Below are positions 35,001 through 46,279 of a stretch of 64,000 nucleotides of DNA, piece after piece. Numbering within the stretch: the first letter of the stretch is position 1; each line of letters opens with the position of its first letter. Origin of the DNA: Trametopsis cervina (Eukaryota; Basidiomycota; Agaricomycetes; Polyporales; Irpicaceae); assembly GCA_022385755.1 (NCBI GenBank), contig MU278357.1, positions 558,001 through 622,000 on the forward strand, written 5' to 3'. The notes below the pieces were generated by a model. That model did no database searches. It was not told the origin of the DNA and saw only the letters and a list, made by a program, of their open reading frames with translations. The position numbers were made by a program, and so were the translations under genes.

Positions 35001-36794
35001 TCGATGTGCAGGCTTGTTTTGACACGATCGAGCAGACGAAGTTGCTGGAAATCCTGAGGGACATTCTTTCCGAGGTATGTACAGCTGGGGACGATGAGTT
35101 GCTATTACTGATCATTGAACACGAGCAGGAAGAGTATTCGATACAGCGGCACGGCCAAGTGGGTTCCGCGGCTGGGAAGATAAGACGGACATTCGTGAAG
35201 ACTGCGATGCCTGCAGGTGTGTTTCCGATTTCAATATGTGCGAGGGTTAACTTGCTGACCGCATTTTCGTATGTAGACGATCAGCCACATTTCTTGCGTG
35301 CTGCGCATAAGCTAGCTGAAGCATTGCGACATACGATATTTGTAGACCAGGTACGCCGACAGGCATGCATCTCGTGTCTTGAGAGTATTGCTGATTTACA
35401 TGCATCGTGTAGGTGCTGTACCCCTCGACAAAGAGACTCGAAGTCTTGCAGCTGCTTGAACAGCACATCACAGACAATATTGTAAAGGTACGCTTGCCCC
35501 TCTCCTCCACAGGTAAGTGTTATTGAATGATGGGCTCCTCAGATCGGCAACAACTATTACAGACAAGTAATTGGCATACCGCAAGGCTCGATCTTGTCGT
35601 CACTGTTGTGCTCGTTCTTCTATGGAGACCTAGAGAAGACACACCTAAAGTTTACAGATGATCCTCAGAGTGTAAGTCGTCATCGTATCTCCATGAATTG
35701 TGCTCATCTATGTCGTACCTAGGTGCTGCTAAGGCTGATAGACGACTATCTGTTCGTCACGACGGACCTGAAGCAGGCGCGAAAGTTCTTACGAGTTATG
35801 AACCAAGGACACCCGGAATATGGGTGCTTCATCTCTCAGGACAAGACATGCACTAATTTTGAGGATGAGACGATGCCGAATATCGTTGATCTTACCCAGC
35901 GTGGTATGGGTAGCCTTGCTGTTGGATAGCGATTGTGCTGATGCATGATATAGCATTTTCGTGGTGTGGCTTCCGTATTGATATGATCGACCTGTCGGTG
36001 TCGATAGATTATTCGAGGTTCCATGAGACATGTAAGCTGTTCATCCCGATCAGCGTTTTCAACACTAACCTGTTGCTGCAGATCTACAGGACTCGCTGAC
36101 CGTTGACATCGATGGAAAGCCCGGTGCTGCGTTCACGCAGAAGATGCTGCAGTACGCACTCCTCAACTATGCACACAGCACGTTATTTTGCTGATCATTT
36201 CGGCCCGCAGACTGGCGAAATCGAAAAGTCATATCATCTTCAACGACGCAGAACTAAACTCGTCGCATATGATCCACAGGAACGTATACGAGAATTTCGT
36301 CGTGACGGCTATGAAGATGCACTATTATCTGCGCACCTGGAGGCCGGATGTGGCGAAGAGCTCTGGATTCCTCACCAGTGCGTACTTACCGGTGCATATG
36401 GCGGCATGCGCCCACTGATCGTGAATCGACGTCGTTCCTGCGATCTACAGGTACAATCAGACAGATGATCCGATACACATATTCGACGATGCGTAACAAG
36501 GCTACCAACAAGGTGTCGAGGGCTTCTGGAGGGAAGTGTGAGGTATCCAAACCCATTGTGCTCTGGTAAGTGATGTCGTACGATTACGGGGACAGAGCCG
36601 GATGTGCTGATATTACATCGAGGCTTGGCACGCGCGCGTTCTATACTGTATTGAGTTGCAAAGCCGAGGCGTATCACGACATTCTGCGATCGCTTGAATT
36701 CGATCTGGGACTCCCACAGTACCGGCGGCTGGGGAAGAGGATGAAGAAGGTGGTGAAGGAGGGGGATGAGTTGATTTCTGTTTTATCATTTTAG
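32096..36794 (+). CDS. TERT: Telomerase reverse transcriptase, about 1,100 residues, more than 20 exons
   Basis: Catalytic subunit of telomerase. N-terminal TEN domain: GILYSYYPTVKTLHDYVAW and, over later exons, REWGVLYERVGADIMLHLLT. TRBD: ARHLSKYIFPRQYNLPN, TPKRLKPVLDLLDRLMWRHS, CGYKPLLQRACPSK, NSFWGSKRNFRLVAD, RRYETFSLHTLLQGFRVSDC and the T motif FLFWYFDSFLIPLIR. RT motifs: 1/2 FVRLLPKETGVRPIVNLRRK, A KVDVQACFDTI (first catalytic Asp), B' YRQVIGIPQGSILSSLLCSF, C LLRLIDDYLFVTT (Asp-Asp pair), E FSWCGFRIDM. C-terminal extension ends KEGDELISVLSF. I checked most joins, including motif A to the stop, and found them in frame, so the gene looks intact. The intron at 34637-34694 begins CAG|GCAAGT (GC-AG). 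The start at 32096 is the first Met before the TEN fold; an earlier exon cannot be excluded. Confidence 0.93.
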
Positions 36795-37102
36795 CTCTCT
36801 GGTTATATATACACGTTGTCCTCGCAACTTGAGTCGGTCATATTTCACGTCATTCTGTGAGTCGACCAGTGCATGAGCGGGAATGATATGCGCGTCTGAG
36901 AGCCCATCTCGGCTAGATAAGCGAAAAATCCAATCTCATCTGGAGACTCCCACGATGCCTTGTGCCGTCTCGTCTCGCCCAGTCGTTCTGCTCGAATGCC
37001 ACCACCATCGTCAGCCTCTGACAAATAACATCACAAGCTCGGACTAGCCGGTCGAGCAAAGGGACCCCAACTAATTCACCCCATGCGCAGTCAGAGTTTG
37101 AG
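36795..37102. other. Intergenic: TERT 3' flank and peroxidase promoter
   Basis: About 310 bases with a TATATATA run near 36804; nothing else recognised. Confidence 0.35.
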
Positions 37103-38034
37103 ATGCTGATGATGATGCTACGCACCCGTGCTCATGCGGCTGGGACTGTGATTACGAGTGCTGCTGCTGCCAGGACACGCACAGGCTTCTGTACGTTTCC
37201 CTCCGGCCCTGCGACTCGATCTATCCCGGTCGCACCGGCACATCCATATAACTACCAGCTTCCGCGTCGCCCTCGGTGTTTCCCCGTACCACTAAGGACA
37301 TTCGCATCCTCTGCTCATCCCCACGCTACACCCTCACCCGCACATCCACCTACGCATAACGCTACTATGACTGAGTTCTATAATCTGAAGGCTGAGCTGC
37401 CGAGTGGGAAGGCGTACGACTTTGAGCAGCTGAAGGGAAAGGTCGTCTTGATCGTGAACGTCGCTTCGAAGTGGTGCGTTTTGTCGCTGAGTATCTTCCT
37501 GTAGCGTGAAATTTACAGGCTTTGGTTTTTGCGTATAGTGGCTTCACACCCCAATACAAGGGTCTCCAGGCGATATACGACAAGTACAAGTCGAGGGACT
37601 TTGTCATCCTCGGATTCCCGTCCAACCAGGTACGTCACCCTCCCGTCTCAACGCTTTCCCGGCAACCGTGCAGTACATTAACACATGCGTGGTAGTTCGG
37701 TGGCCAAGAACCCGGCACTGACGAGGAAATCGCGTCGTTCTGCGAGCTCAACCACGGCGTGAGCTTCCCGCTGATGAAAAAGTCGGATGTGAACGGCGAC
37801 AACGCGAACGAGGTGTACAACTACCTCAAGGCGCAAAAGGCGGGCATCCTCGGTCTCACCAGGATAAAGGTCAGTTGTTATTCGTTTCAGGATGGATGAG
37901 TTGTGCTGACTAAGACGTTCGTGTAGTGGAACTTTGAGAAGTTCTTGGTTGACAAGCAGGGGAACGTCGTTAACCGCTGGGCGTCGACGACTGCGCCCGA
38001 GGCTCTCGAGGGCGAGATCGAGAAGCTGCTCTGA
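37103..38034 (+). CDS. Glutathione peroxidase (Gpx3/Hyr1-type, Cys active site), possible dual start
   Basis: Thiol peroxidase that reduces hydroperoxides, in fungi usually with thioredoxin, and senses peroxide in yeast. Core: [40 protein letters not shown] (peroxidatic Cys split across an intron, TG|T), [20 protein letters not shown] (Gln), [40 protein letters not shown] (Trp). Cys replaces selenocysteine, as in all fungi. The open frame extends 88 codons upstream of MTEF; this extension is Ala/Arg/Pro-rich without acidic residues, like a mitochondrial presequence ([20 protein letters not shown]). Starts at 37103/37118 and at 37367 could give mitochondrial and cytosolic forms from one gene. 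Confidence 0.92.
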
Positions 38035-38186
38035 CTTTCGTCGAGTGATAATGGTCTTCGTGCCAAGATGTAGTATATACGTATCATGAATACAAACACT
38101 ATCATATATAATTGTCGTTCCATGTTTGTGCTGCCCGTCCACATTGATAAGACAACATTGTGAGCACATGCTGCGAATTCAAGAGT

Positions 38187-38192
38187 AAAAAA
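38187..38192 (-). terminator. Pol III terminator of U6 copy 1
   Basis: Run of six T on the minus strand, 3 nt after the end of the sequence shared by both U6 copies. Confidence 0.7.
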
Positions 38193-38194
38193 GA

Positions 38195-38258
38195 GCATAA
38201 ATATTGAGACCCGTAGGTCTACCACTCCGGGAAAGCGTGTCATCCTTGTGCAGGGGCC

Positions 38259-38289
<31 letters not shown>

Positions 38290-38313
38290 TTCGTATGTCA
38301 CCCCGAAGGGGAC
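38195..38313 (-). ncRNA. U6 spliceosomal snRNA, copy 1
   Basis: Minus-strand match to U6: 5' stem-loop GTCCCCTTCGGGGTGAC, then AATTGGAACGATACAGAGA with the invariant ACAGAGA box, GATTAGCATGGCCCCTGC with the AGC triad, and CAAGGATGACACGC of the internal stem-loop. No intron interrupts the core, unlike some basidiomycete U6 genes. The 119-nt unit is identical to copy 2 (42985-43103). The 5' end is set at the first G of the stem; the 3' end is less certain. Confidence 0.95.
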
Positions 38314-38377
38314 ACTCAAGTAAGCCCTGGCATAGGCGCTCCCGGAAGGGTTTTGCATTTTGTTCAAGTCGCGGGGT
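38314..38377 (-). promoter_or_regulatory. Candidate U6 upstream promoter element, copy 1
   Basis: Ungapped alignment with the 64 nt upstream of copy 2 gives 47 matches. Best blocks: ACCCCGCGAC at -64, GAACnAAATGC at about -52, GCGCCTATGCC at about -26 and GCTTAnTTG near -12. Equal spacing in both genes argues for a functional promoter. Confidence 0.6.
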
Positions 38378-38700
38378 ATGGGCGCTTCATCAAAGTGTGA
38401 GACGGACCGGGTCGATGACCTGTGCATTAGTGACAGCGTCGCAGCCAGTTTGTCTCGACCTACTACTGTGTTTTGCGAGGCGTCGCGAAGGTTTCAGTAA
38501 TACATGCGCTAGGTGATCTGCGTAACTCTCCAACTCGAAGACAGCTCGCTAACTGGATGCGGACACAGGTACTGTCCGAACATTGAAGCACACCTCCGAG
38601 TCCTTGTAATATAGTTCCGAGGCCCGAACCCGTCCGCCCACCTCACGAAGCATAGACATATAACCATACCCCAGAACTGTACAGGACGCTTCACGCAAAA
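38378..38700. other. Region between U6 copy 1 and the phosphatase gene
   Basis: Divergent flank of the U6 promoter and the phosphatase gene. No other gene seen. Confidence 0.35.
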
Positions 38701-40261
38701 ATGCCACGCGCATTGACAGCACTCGCCCTCCTCGTCCCGCTCGTCGCCATCTTCCTCGTCCTCCGCTCGTTCGACGACGTCTCCGCGCGCCTCCAGTTCT
38801 CCTGGCCGCTCGCCTCGCACCCCGAAGCACCCGCCGCGCACGAACAGGTGCACCTGCACGCGCCGCAAGGCCATTCACATGCGCACGTTGGGCACAAAAC
38901 AACCGGGGGAGGTAACGCGGAGGAAGTAGGAGGGTTCACGCGGAAGATCGTGGCGGTGGGCGACTTGCATGGAGATATAGGCAATGCGTATGAGGTGCTG
39001 AAGATGGCGGGTGTCGTTGACGAGGAGGGGAGTTGGTCGGGGGATGTGGACGTGTTTGTGCAGACGGGGGACATTATTGATCGGTGCGTGCTACCTCATA
39101 CCTTACCCTTCGTCGGTGGGATGTGCTTGGCGTTATTGACGTGGGTGTAGGGGCGACGACACGATCAAATTGTATGACTGGATGGACGCGTTGAGGGAGG
39201 AGGCACATGCTAAGGGTGGGATTATGTTGTCGCATTTGGGGAACCATGAGTGGATGAACGTCATTGGTGAGAAAGTTCGCGTCTGGGGGCTTCATATTCC
39301 ATGCTAACCGGGTGTGCTTCTGTGTGGTTCAGGCGACTGGAGGTGTGTGTCCTGATTTCATAGCATTCTATTCACTCTAATTTAGAACGTAATGATGCAG
39401 ATACGTGCACCAGTCTGAAATTGCAACGTTTGGCACCTCCGACGAACGCATGAAGATGCTCACGTCCGGACGCATCGGCAAGAGCTGGGCCGCGAACTAC
39501 ACAACCACCTCCCGTCTCCCCCTGCACCCCTCTCTCGGCGCGCCCAACACAGACTACGACCCCAGCACCACCTCTCCCCTCTCCCACGCCGCGCTCTCCT
39601 TCGTGCACGGCGGGCTCTCGCCAACATATGGCGACCTGACACCATTCCCATCACGTATCAACGCGCTCGCCCAGTCACTCCTCCACAAACTACAAACGCA
39701 GACCCCGCCTCCGCCTCCCCATCCGCCACATCCGTACCCCGGCCTGCCGCAGAGCGCGACGGCGGCGGAGCAGGAGCTGTATGCGACGAACGGCCCGCTG
39801 TGGTATCGCGGCTGGGCGCTCGATCCTGAGGAGAAGGTGTGCGGCGCGGTGGATGAGGTGTTGCAGAAGACAGGGACGAGGAGGATGATTATGGGCCATA
39901 CGCCTAACTTTGAGGTTCGTTCGTGTGGTTGTCTGTTGAGTCGAGAGTGATGTGGCTGATTGCTGTGCGTGGTTAGAAAATTGTGTCGCGGTGTGGAGGC
40001 AAGATCATCATTATCGATACTGGTGAGCCTGTCGTTTGAGTTCAAGGGCAATGAGGCGACACTGACGCTTCGCCGGTGTGTGCAACAGGCATATCACATG
40101 CATACGGCGGCGTGCTCTCTGCTTTGTCGGTCAAGTACTCGCTCACCCCAGTCGACGGCGACCAGAAGCGCTGGAAAGAACGCGAGGTGGTAAGTGCGGT
40201 CTACCCGGACCATCAGGACGTGTTGGCGGTATCAGAGCGAGAGGTCGCTGGGGAGTTTTGA
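38701..40261 (+). CDS. Calcineurin-like metallophosphatase, Shelph-type, membrane-anchored
   Basis: Five exons in frame. N-terminal signal anchor MPRALTALALLVPLVAIFLV, a His-rich linker, then the PPP-like metal site in order: VAVGDLHGD (residues about 83-91), VQTGDIIDRGDDT, MLSHLGNHEWMNVIGDWR, ALSFVHGGLSP, MIMGHTPNFE and GGKIIIIDTGISHAYGG. These are the GDxHG, GDxxDRG, GNHE, HGG and GHT motifs of metallo-dependent phosphatases; the closest arrangement I know is the Shewanella-like (Shelph) protein phosphatase group found in bacteria, plants and fungi. The catalytic domain probably faces the secretory lumen. A Pro-rich insert (TPPPPPHPPHPYPG) lies before the GHT motif. Confidence 0.85.
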
Positions 40262-41076
40262 GTGTTTTGTAGAGGCTAAGTTATTATTCACTTGTATCAT
40301 TCTGGGTAATGAGCGCGTTCACAATGAAACCCATTCCACCACCGGAAGATGGCTCCGAACATGATACAGTTGCAACGAGCAACATATATGCTGGTTGCCC
40401 GGTTTGAAGTTCTTACCTGTATGCAGTAATATCCTATCCCCTGGCTTGCAGGGGCCGAGAACATTGGAGATGCAGGACTTGAAGGATTGCGTGGTTAGCT
40501 CGGGGATGGAGGAGCAGAGCGTAGCCCTGTAAAGATAAACCAAAAAAACACCACATACACATTTAAATCGATAACAAGCTTCCACTCAACGCTAGAATTC
40601 ACGGGCGAGCAGAGCTTACCAGAAATATGCATCCCGGTCCCACGTTTCACAGCTCGAGAAAAATCAACACCACCGGCGCGGACGTTTTATGTCGCAGTTG
40701 GGGAGGACTTCCATCAACTAGTGATGTTTCCACCCATACAATAGTCCCACTTTACGCGAAACATATGTTGCGAGTAGTGCGGCAGCGTTGTGGCGCAGGA
40801 GCGGGTGACGTCAGGGCACGACTGGCGTCTGTGCCGATCGCGGCTAATGAAGTGGCGCTGGCAGCAGTCGTCGTGCACGCGATCGAGCAGCTCCATTACC
40901 TAGCCTTGGTCCGACCCCACCTTTGGCATCCCGATGGCGGCACCCACAGAAACTACAAGAAGCCCCGCGCTCGCCCATCCCTTCGTCACTTACCTTTTCT
41001 TCCCCCACCCCGTCGTATGCCCTACGCCGACAACACACCCGCCAGCGAAAAGAGCATATACTTCGACGCACCTATC
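40262..41076. other. Intergenic and leader region
   Basis: About 815 bases. The frame of the next gene stays open upstream to an ATG at 40627, but the sequence there lacks conserved character, and a pyrimidine-rich tract at about 40975-41016 suggests a 5' UTR. Confidence 0.4.
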
Positions 41077-42669
41077 ATGCATATCTTTAGTAGCAAGAAG
41101 AAGGACGCTGATCCCGTGAATGACGATGCTGGCTTCATCGCGCCCTCGCCGAGCTCGAAGCGCGTCAGCCGCATCCAGTCCAAGACATCCCTCCGCAATC
41201 CGTCTCTCAACGACACACCTGATACAGAGGCGGATGACGACGCCCAGTCGGTGGCCGCGGCAGTCCCGGGACATCTCCCGGCGCCCGCGTTCCCCGAGCC
41301 TACACCTGCACCAGCACCCGTACAGCCTGGCGCCGCACACGAGTATGAAGAACCTCAACAGCGTGCCCCGGCTGTCGAGTTCGAAGAGCCGCAGTCTCCC
41401 CCCACGCAGCAGCTCATGTCCTCAACCCACCAGCAACCCCAACTACTGCCGTCGCAGCAGAATCAAAGCTCGACGTTCCGCTCGACGGATTTTGCGACGC
41501 TGTCGCCGAAGATGGGCTCGCAGCGCAAGTTGACTAAGCGCAGAGAGGGCTCGACGTCCACGTCCACTGCTACAGACCCCGACTCGGGCTATGACTCACC
41601 TTCGCCTACCAATCGACCACGCTCGCTACTCAAGAGTAACGCAGACATGCAGCCTGTACCTATCGTATGGACGGACGGCGCGCAGCACCAGCCGGACGCA
41701 CAGGACGAGCAAGGGCGCGACTACGAGGACGTGGCGCCCCCACGCAGCAGGTCTTCAATGAGCCGCCGCGACGATGGCGCGGACGTGCGCCGTTCGCAGT
41801 CTGTGCGCTCGTATCGCACTAGTGGCACCACCCGCGATGGACAAGAGAGCTTCCGCACGGCGCCGTCTGGTCGTTCACCGAGTCGTAGGCGGAGCATGAC
41901 TGGCGGAAGCTTTGCGAATGGAGCGGGCACTGTTGGGCCCGCGGCGTCGGCAGCCGAGGAAGAGACGAAACTGTTCAGAGCGCGAAGCGTGACTGCTGAG
42001 AGCAGTTTGACGAAGAAGCAGAGGGTGAAGCTTGGCAAGGCTGAGAGTGAGTATTCTCGTTTTCATGACATATTGTGTGGATGGTTGCTGACACCACTCT
42101 TTAGTCAAAGAAGGAAAGCGCGTGGCGAAGGTCATCAAGCTGGAGGCGAAAGCTGAGAAGCAGGCGCTGGAGCAGGCCATGCGCGATCTGGCTGAGCTGC
42201 AGAAGATGCAGAAATACGCTGTCAAGGTATGTGCAGCCTATCATTGATGTTGACGTCATGAGCTAAAGCGAGCGGTGTAGGAGGAATCAAAGACCAACGC
42301 GTCCTTCGGGCATGCATTGCGGGTCTTCCACAAAGAAGAACTCGCGTTCTTCGCTGCTCGTGCTAAGTACGAGCGTGCGCAGGCCGACATGCAGGTATGT
42401 CTCCTCGTTTCATACGCTATGTGTACGAAAGCTGACTGGATACGTTCTGTAGGCCTTCGAGGACGCTCGTGATGCGGCTCGCGACCACGCGCGCGAGGCC
42501 ACTGAGATGCTGCAAGAGAAGAACCGCGAGATCGAATGGCTCCGCGCGCAGAAGCATGCTGACGATGTATGTGTTTATTGCAACTAGTGTCATAGGAATT
42601 GTGCTGACTATTCGTTTGCAGCGTGAACGCGAGCTCAAGTTGAGGGAACTCTCTGGCAAGTCCATGTAA
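41077..42669 (+). CDS. Coiled-coil protein with long disordered N-terminus, function unknown
   Basis: Five exons in frame. MHIFSSKKKDADPVNDDAGF starts a long Ser/Pro/Gln-rich region with SP and RRxS sites (SGYDSPSPTNRPRSLLKS, SPSRRRSMTGGSF). From about residue 310: SLTKKQRVKLGKAE, then IKEGKRVAKVIKLEAKAEKQ, LEQAMRDLAELQKMQKYAVK, HKEELAFFAARAKYERAQAD, REATEMLQEKNREIEWLRAQ and RERELKLRELSGKSM, a near-continuous heptad coiled coil of about 130 residues. Alternative start at 41017 (MPYADNTPA). Probably a structural or scaffold protein; I do not recognise a named family. U6 copy 2 lies 316 nt downstream. Confidence 0.75.
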
Positions 42670-42920
42670 AAAGCCTGCGCACCCCATAGAACCCCAGAAT
42701 TTCGCCCACCCCCGTCTCTTGACTCTTGCTTTCGATGTAATCCATTTACCACCGTCTCCCCTCCCGCTCCATAATTGGGGCTCAACCTATGTTCTAGTGT
42801 AATCTTATCTTTGCCTTGTCTGTACATCATACCTCTTATCTTTGTTGGAAAAGGACAAGCATACCATACACTGTATGTTTAATTCATAATGTTTTGTTGT
42901 TCCCACCTATCAAGCGCCAA
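42670..42920. other. 3' flank of the coiled-coil gene
   Basis: Pyrimidine-rich 3' UTR-like sequence; nothing else recognised. Confidence 0.35.
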
Positions 42921-42984
42921 ACCCCGCGACCCGAACGAAATGCGCAACACATTCTGTGGCGCCTATGCCCAAGCTTATTTGTAT
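42921..42984 (+). promoter_or_regulatory. Candidate U6 upstream promoter element, copy 2
   Basis: Starts ACCCCGCGAC exactly 64 nt before the U6 start and carries GCGCCTATGCC at about -26, at the same distances as in copy 1. An AAGCGCC motif just upstream (42912-42918) is also present in copy 1. Confidence 0.6.
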
Positions 42985-43008
42985 GTCCCCTTCGGGGTGA
43001 CATACGAA

Positions 43009-43039
<31 letters not shown>

Positions 43040-43103
43040 GGCCCCTGCACAAGGATGACACGCTTTCCCGGAGTGGTAGACCTACGGGTCTCAATATTTA
43101 TGC
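42985..43103 (+). ncRNA. U6 spliceosomal snRNA, copy 2
   Basis: Identical over 119 nt to copy 1, in the opposite orientation. Contains the UUCG-capped 5' stem, ACAGAGA box, AGC triad and GGAUGACACGC segment. The shared sequence continues past the usual U6 3' end with a small hairpin (AGACCTACGGGTCT) and ends TATTTATGC; a weak T4 stop follows at about 43112-43115, less strong than the T6 of copy 1. Confidence 0.94.
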
Positions 43104-43523
43104 ACATCTGAATTTTGGATGGTTGGTATTACACTTCTCCGAGCTCATAACTCCAATCATCCATTTATGCAATATTCACTATGGTCTGTATAGAACACTT
43201 TCCATAATTAAGACTGCGAGACTACACCTCAGAGTAACAAGCCGGTGTAACGGACCGAAGCGTGGCAAGCGTGGCGCCACAAAGCTTTTAAGGCATCCCC
43301 GATTCCTTTTCCGGCGTGCAATGATCAGCAATTACAATAGACGCCCATATTAGGGAGGCACTGTTATGACCGCCAACCGGCTCTCTCAACACACTCTCGA
43401 GGCCGCCTCAACCTCGTTGACCGGTCTGTGTACGATAACGCTACCACGCACCAGCGAAGACCTCCAAGCCTCCAAACCCCAAACACAACACCACCACCAG
43501 AAGTTTCGCTACCAGTGCACGTC
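43104..43523. other. Intergenic between U6 copy 2 and UBP8
   Basis: 420 bases; UBP8 promoter and leader. Nothing else recognised. Confidence 0.35.
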
Positions 43524-45945
43524 ATGACAGCCGACGGCGCCCCCTGCACACACCTCGCCGACCTCGACGGCGAAGAAGAGAAAGAGTCCATGCTGCGCCG
43601 CTACAAGACGATCGTCGCCTGGCGGCTCGCGCGCGTGAACGACGCGGTGCACCTCGGCAAGCGGCGGCGGGTGTCGGCGCCGTCGTGCGGGGCGTGCGGC
43701 ACGACGCTCGCGCGCCCGTTTGTGTGTCTGGCGTGTGCGTATACGGGGTGTTGGGCGGAGGAACATGTGCAGGGGCATTTGAGGGCTGCTGGGCATGGGT
43801 TCTGTGAGTCCCTTTTTCCTATGTGAGAGGAGGGGTGTGAGGAGGGAGACAGGATGCTGATGAGAAAGGGTGTAGGTGTGGACGCGAGGACGGGCTCGAT
43901 ATTCTGCGCCGAGTGCGATGATTTTGTGTATGATGAGAGCTTTGCGGGGGTTTATGATGCGTTGATTACTGATGCGGGGGAGAAGTACACTGCGTTCCGG
44001 AGTGAGTGGTTACGTCGGCTCGTCCACACATTGTTCTGCGGCTAATGGTGTGTGTTACGTTGCAGTGTCGAGTGGGGCACGGGCGGCGTACCAGCCCTGG
44101 GTGCCCAGCGTGCGGGATATGGAGGTCTTGGAGGGTGCGGTTGCGCTACCCTGTCAAGGTACGTCCCCCTCGCATCTAGCATGAAGTGCGGTTCGATGTT
44201 CATACGTATTCCAGGCCGCCGCGGGCTACTGAACCTCGGGCAGACGTGCTTCCTCAACGCGATCCTGCAGTCTTTCCTCGCGAACCCGCTCCTGCGGAAC
44301 TACTTCCTCAGCGACAAGCATAACCACAAGACGTGCAAGAACAAGGATTGTACGTGCTGCGAGATGGACAAACTCTTCTCCGAGGTACGTGCTCCCTTGC
44401 ATCCCACCATTTCATGGTCATCCTTCACACACACACCCTCTCATACTCATATACTGATACTCACCCACAGGTTTACTCCGGCACATCCGCCCCCTTCGGC
44501 CCCGCCAGCTTCCTCACCACAACCTGGCGCGCCTCCTCCGCGTCCTCCTCCTCCGCCTCCGAATTATCAGGCTACGCCCAACAAGACGCACACGAATTCT
44601 TCATCGCGGCTCTAAACCAGATCCACGCGACGGCGAAAGGGTCGACAAAGGCGTCGTGCATCTGCATCGTGCACACGACGTTCGACGGGTCGTTGCATAG
44701 CGAGGTAAGATGTGAGCGGTGCGGGAACGCGAATGGGACGTCGGATCCGATGTTGGATGTTAGTCTGGAGATTGAGGGGAAGGGCGCGAGTGCGGGTGGG
44801 GAGGAGACGTTGCTTGGGTGTTTGAGGAGGTGCGTGTTGAGTCGACCTCAGTTTTGTGTGTTGTGCGGAATCCAAGACGGCGAGTGCTGACCCGTGGTGT
44901 GTGTGCGTTTGTGGGCGGAAAGGTACACGCAGCCGGAGAAGCTCGGCGCGAACGATTATACGTGTGTCAAGTGCGGGAAGACATCGCATGTACGTCATAA
45001 TTCTTGCGTTCTCCTCGTCTCTTCCGGGGATAAGTATGTTTATTCTCAACGACGCGTGGGTTATGCGTGTTAGGCTAGCAAGCGGCTGAGCATCCATCGA
45101 CTCCCGCCTGTGCTCAGTTTCCAGTTCAAGGTCAGCGACTGTCCATCGTTAGTTATACTCGTAGGGGGTGGATGCTGACGCATTCATGATATATGCAGCG
45201 GTTCGAGCACCCGACGTCGGACAAGTCGTCGGCGCGGAAGATCGAGCGGCGCGTGCGGTTCCCCGCCGAGCTGAACATGGCCGAGTTCACGACGCTCGCG
45301 CAGAAGAGCCAGCCCGAGGGCAAGAACCCATCGCAGTTCTCGTGCGTCTCAGCCTGCCTTCGCACAGCGCAATAAACCGCTCACTTACCAACTCATTCAC
45401 TCGCCTGCTCGCAGAGTCCCCGGCCCGAGCTCAGTGTACGAATACGACCTGTTCGCGGTGGTGTGCCACGAAGGGTCGATCGACAATGGGCACTACACGT
45501 GTTTTACACGACACCAAGACGAGGTGCGTACCCCCTGCTGCTTATGCTTATACAGCCCCGCCGGACGCTCACATACTCGTTTGCTGTGCACAATCTGCTT
45601 CTAGTGGTATCGATACGACGACGATAAGTGCGTGCCTCGCCTGCTGTGCATGCCCTTGATGGAAATCGCTGACTGACTGACTGGCGCTCGCCTGTTTTCG
45701 TTTTCGTTTGTCGTTTGTGGAATAGGGTGACACACTCGACGCTCGGCGCGTGCCTCGCGTCGCAGTCGCAGGCGTACATGTGTTTCTACGTGAAGCGCCA
45801 TTTGGACTATAAGCCGTATGTGCTGCCGTCGTACATCCAGGCGCGCGAGGCCGAGGCGGCGAAGGAGAAGGAACGGGAGAAGGAGAAGATTCGGGCGAGG
45901 GATCGGGAGGTCGAGGATGCGCTTTTGGCGAGCATCGCTGCGTAG
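43524..45945 (+). CDS. UBP8: SAGA deubiquitinase Ubp8/USP22
   Basis: Removes ubiquitin from histone H2B as part of the SAGA co-activator. N-terminal ZnF-UBP: CTHL (residue about 8), then CGACGTTLARPFVCLACAYT and CWAEEHVQGHLRAAGHGF, then CVDARTGSIFCAECDDFVYD. USP domain: Cys box GLLNLGQTCFLNAILQSFLA, QQDAHEFFIAALNQIHA, zinc pair CERCGN with CVKCGKTSH, VLSFQFKRFEH, and the His box YDLFAVVCHEGSIDNGHYTC followed by DEWYRYDDDKVTHST. The end is a charged helix (EKEREKEKIRARDREVEDAL). About ten exons, one of 23 nt at 45605-45627 coding WYRYDDDK. An in-frame ATG at 43428 is possible but less likely. Confidence 0.94.
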
Positions 45946-46279
45946 ATATTGGCTGGGTCAGGGGTTCGTTTTGTTGTATGAGTAGTGCTAGGCAGCCGGT
46001 GTAGGTTATGAGTATAAGAGAGCTGTGTTGTGGAGCTATTTTGATACAGTACAGGCTTTAGAGACGGGATAGCAGGCGAAAAGTGCAAGAAGAGAAATAA
46101 CCGGAGAGAAGAAATAGTCATCGTACAAAGGAAACAAAGGAGGAGTGGTATGTCCGGAGTAGCCGTTTGTCTATGGGAATGTGGAGTGGGGATGTGTACT
46201 ACGATGAGCGAGGGTAACGAAAGATCGAAGGAAAACAAGGAGCAGATAGGGGCTTATGGGTATGTAGTGATCTGGAGGA
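45946..46279. other. Intergenic between convergent genes
   Basis: 3' flanks of UBP8 and of the acidic protein gene; no gene seen. Confidence 0.35.

Noticed and set aside
40627..41076. Upstream extension of the coiled-coil gene to the ATG at 40627
   Set aside because: The frame is open, but the sequence includes a pyrimidine tract typical of a 5' UTR and no conserved residues; a start at 41077 or 41017 is more plausible.
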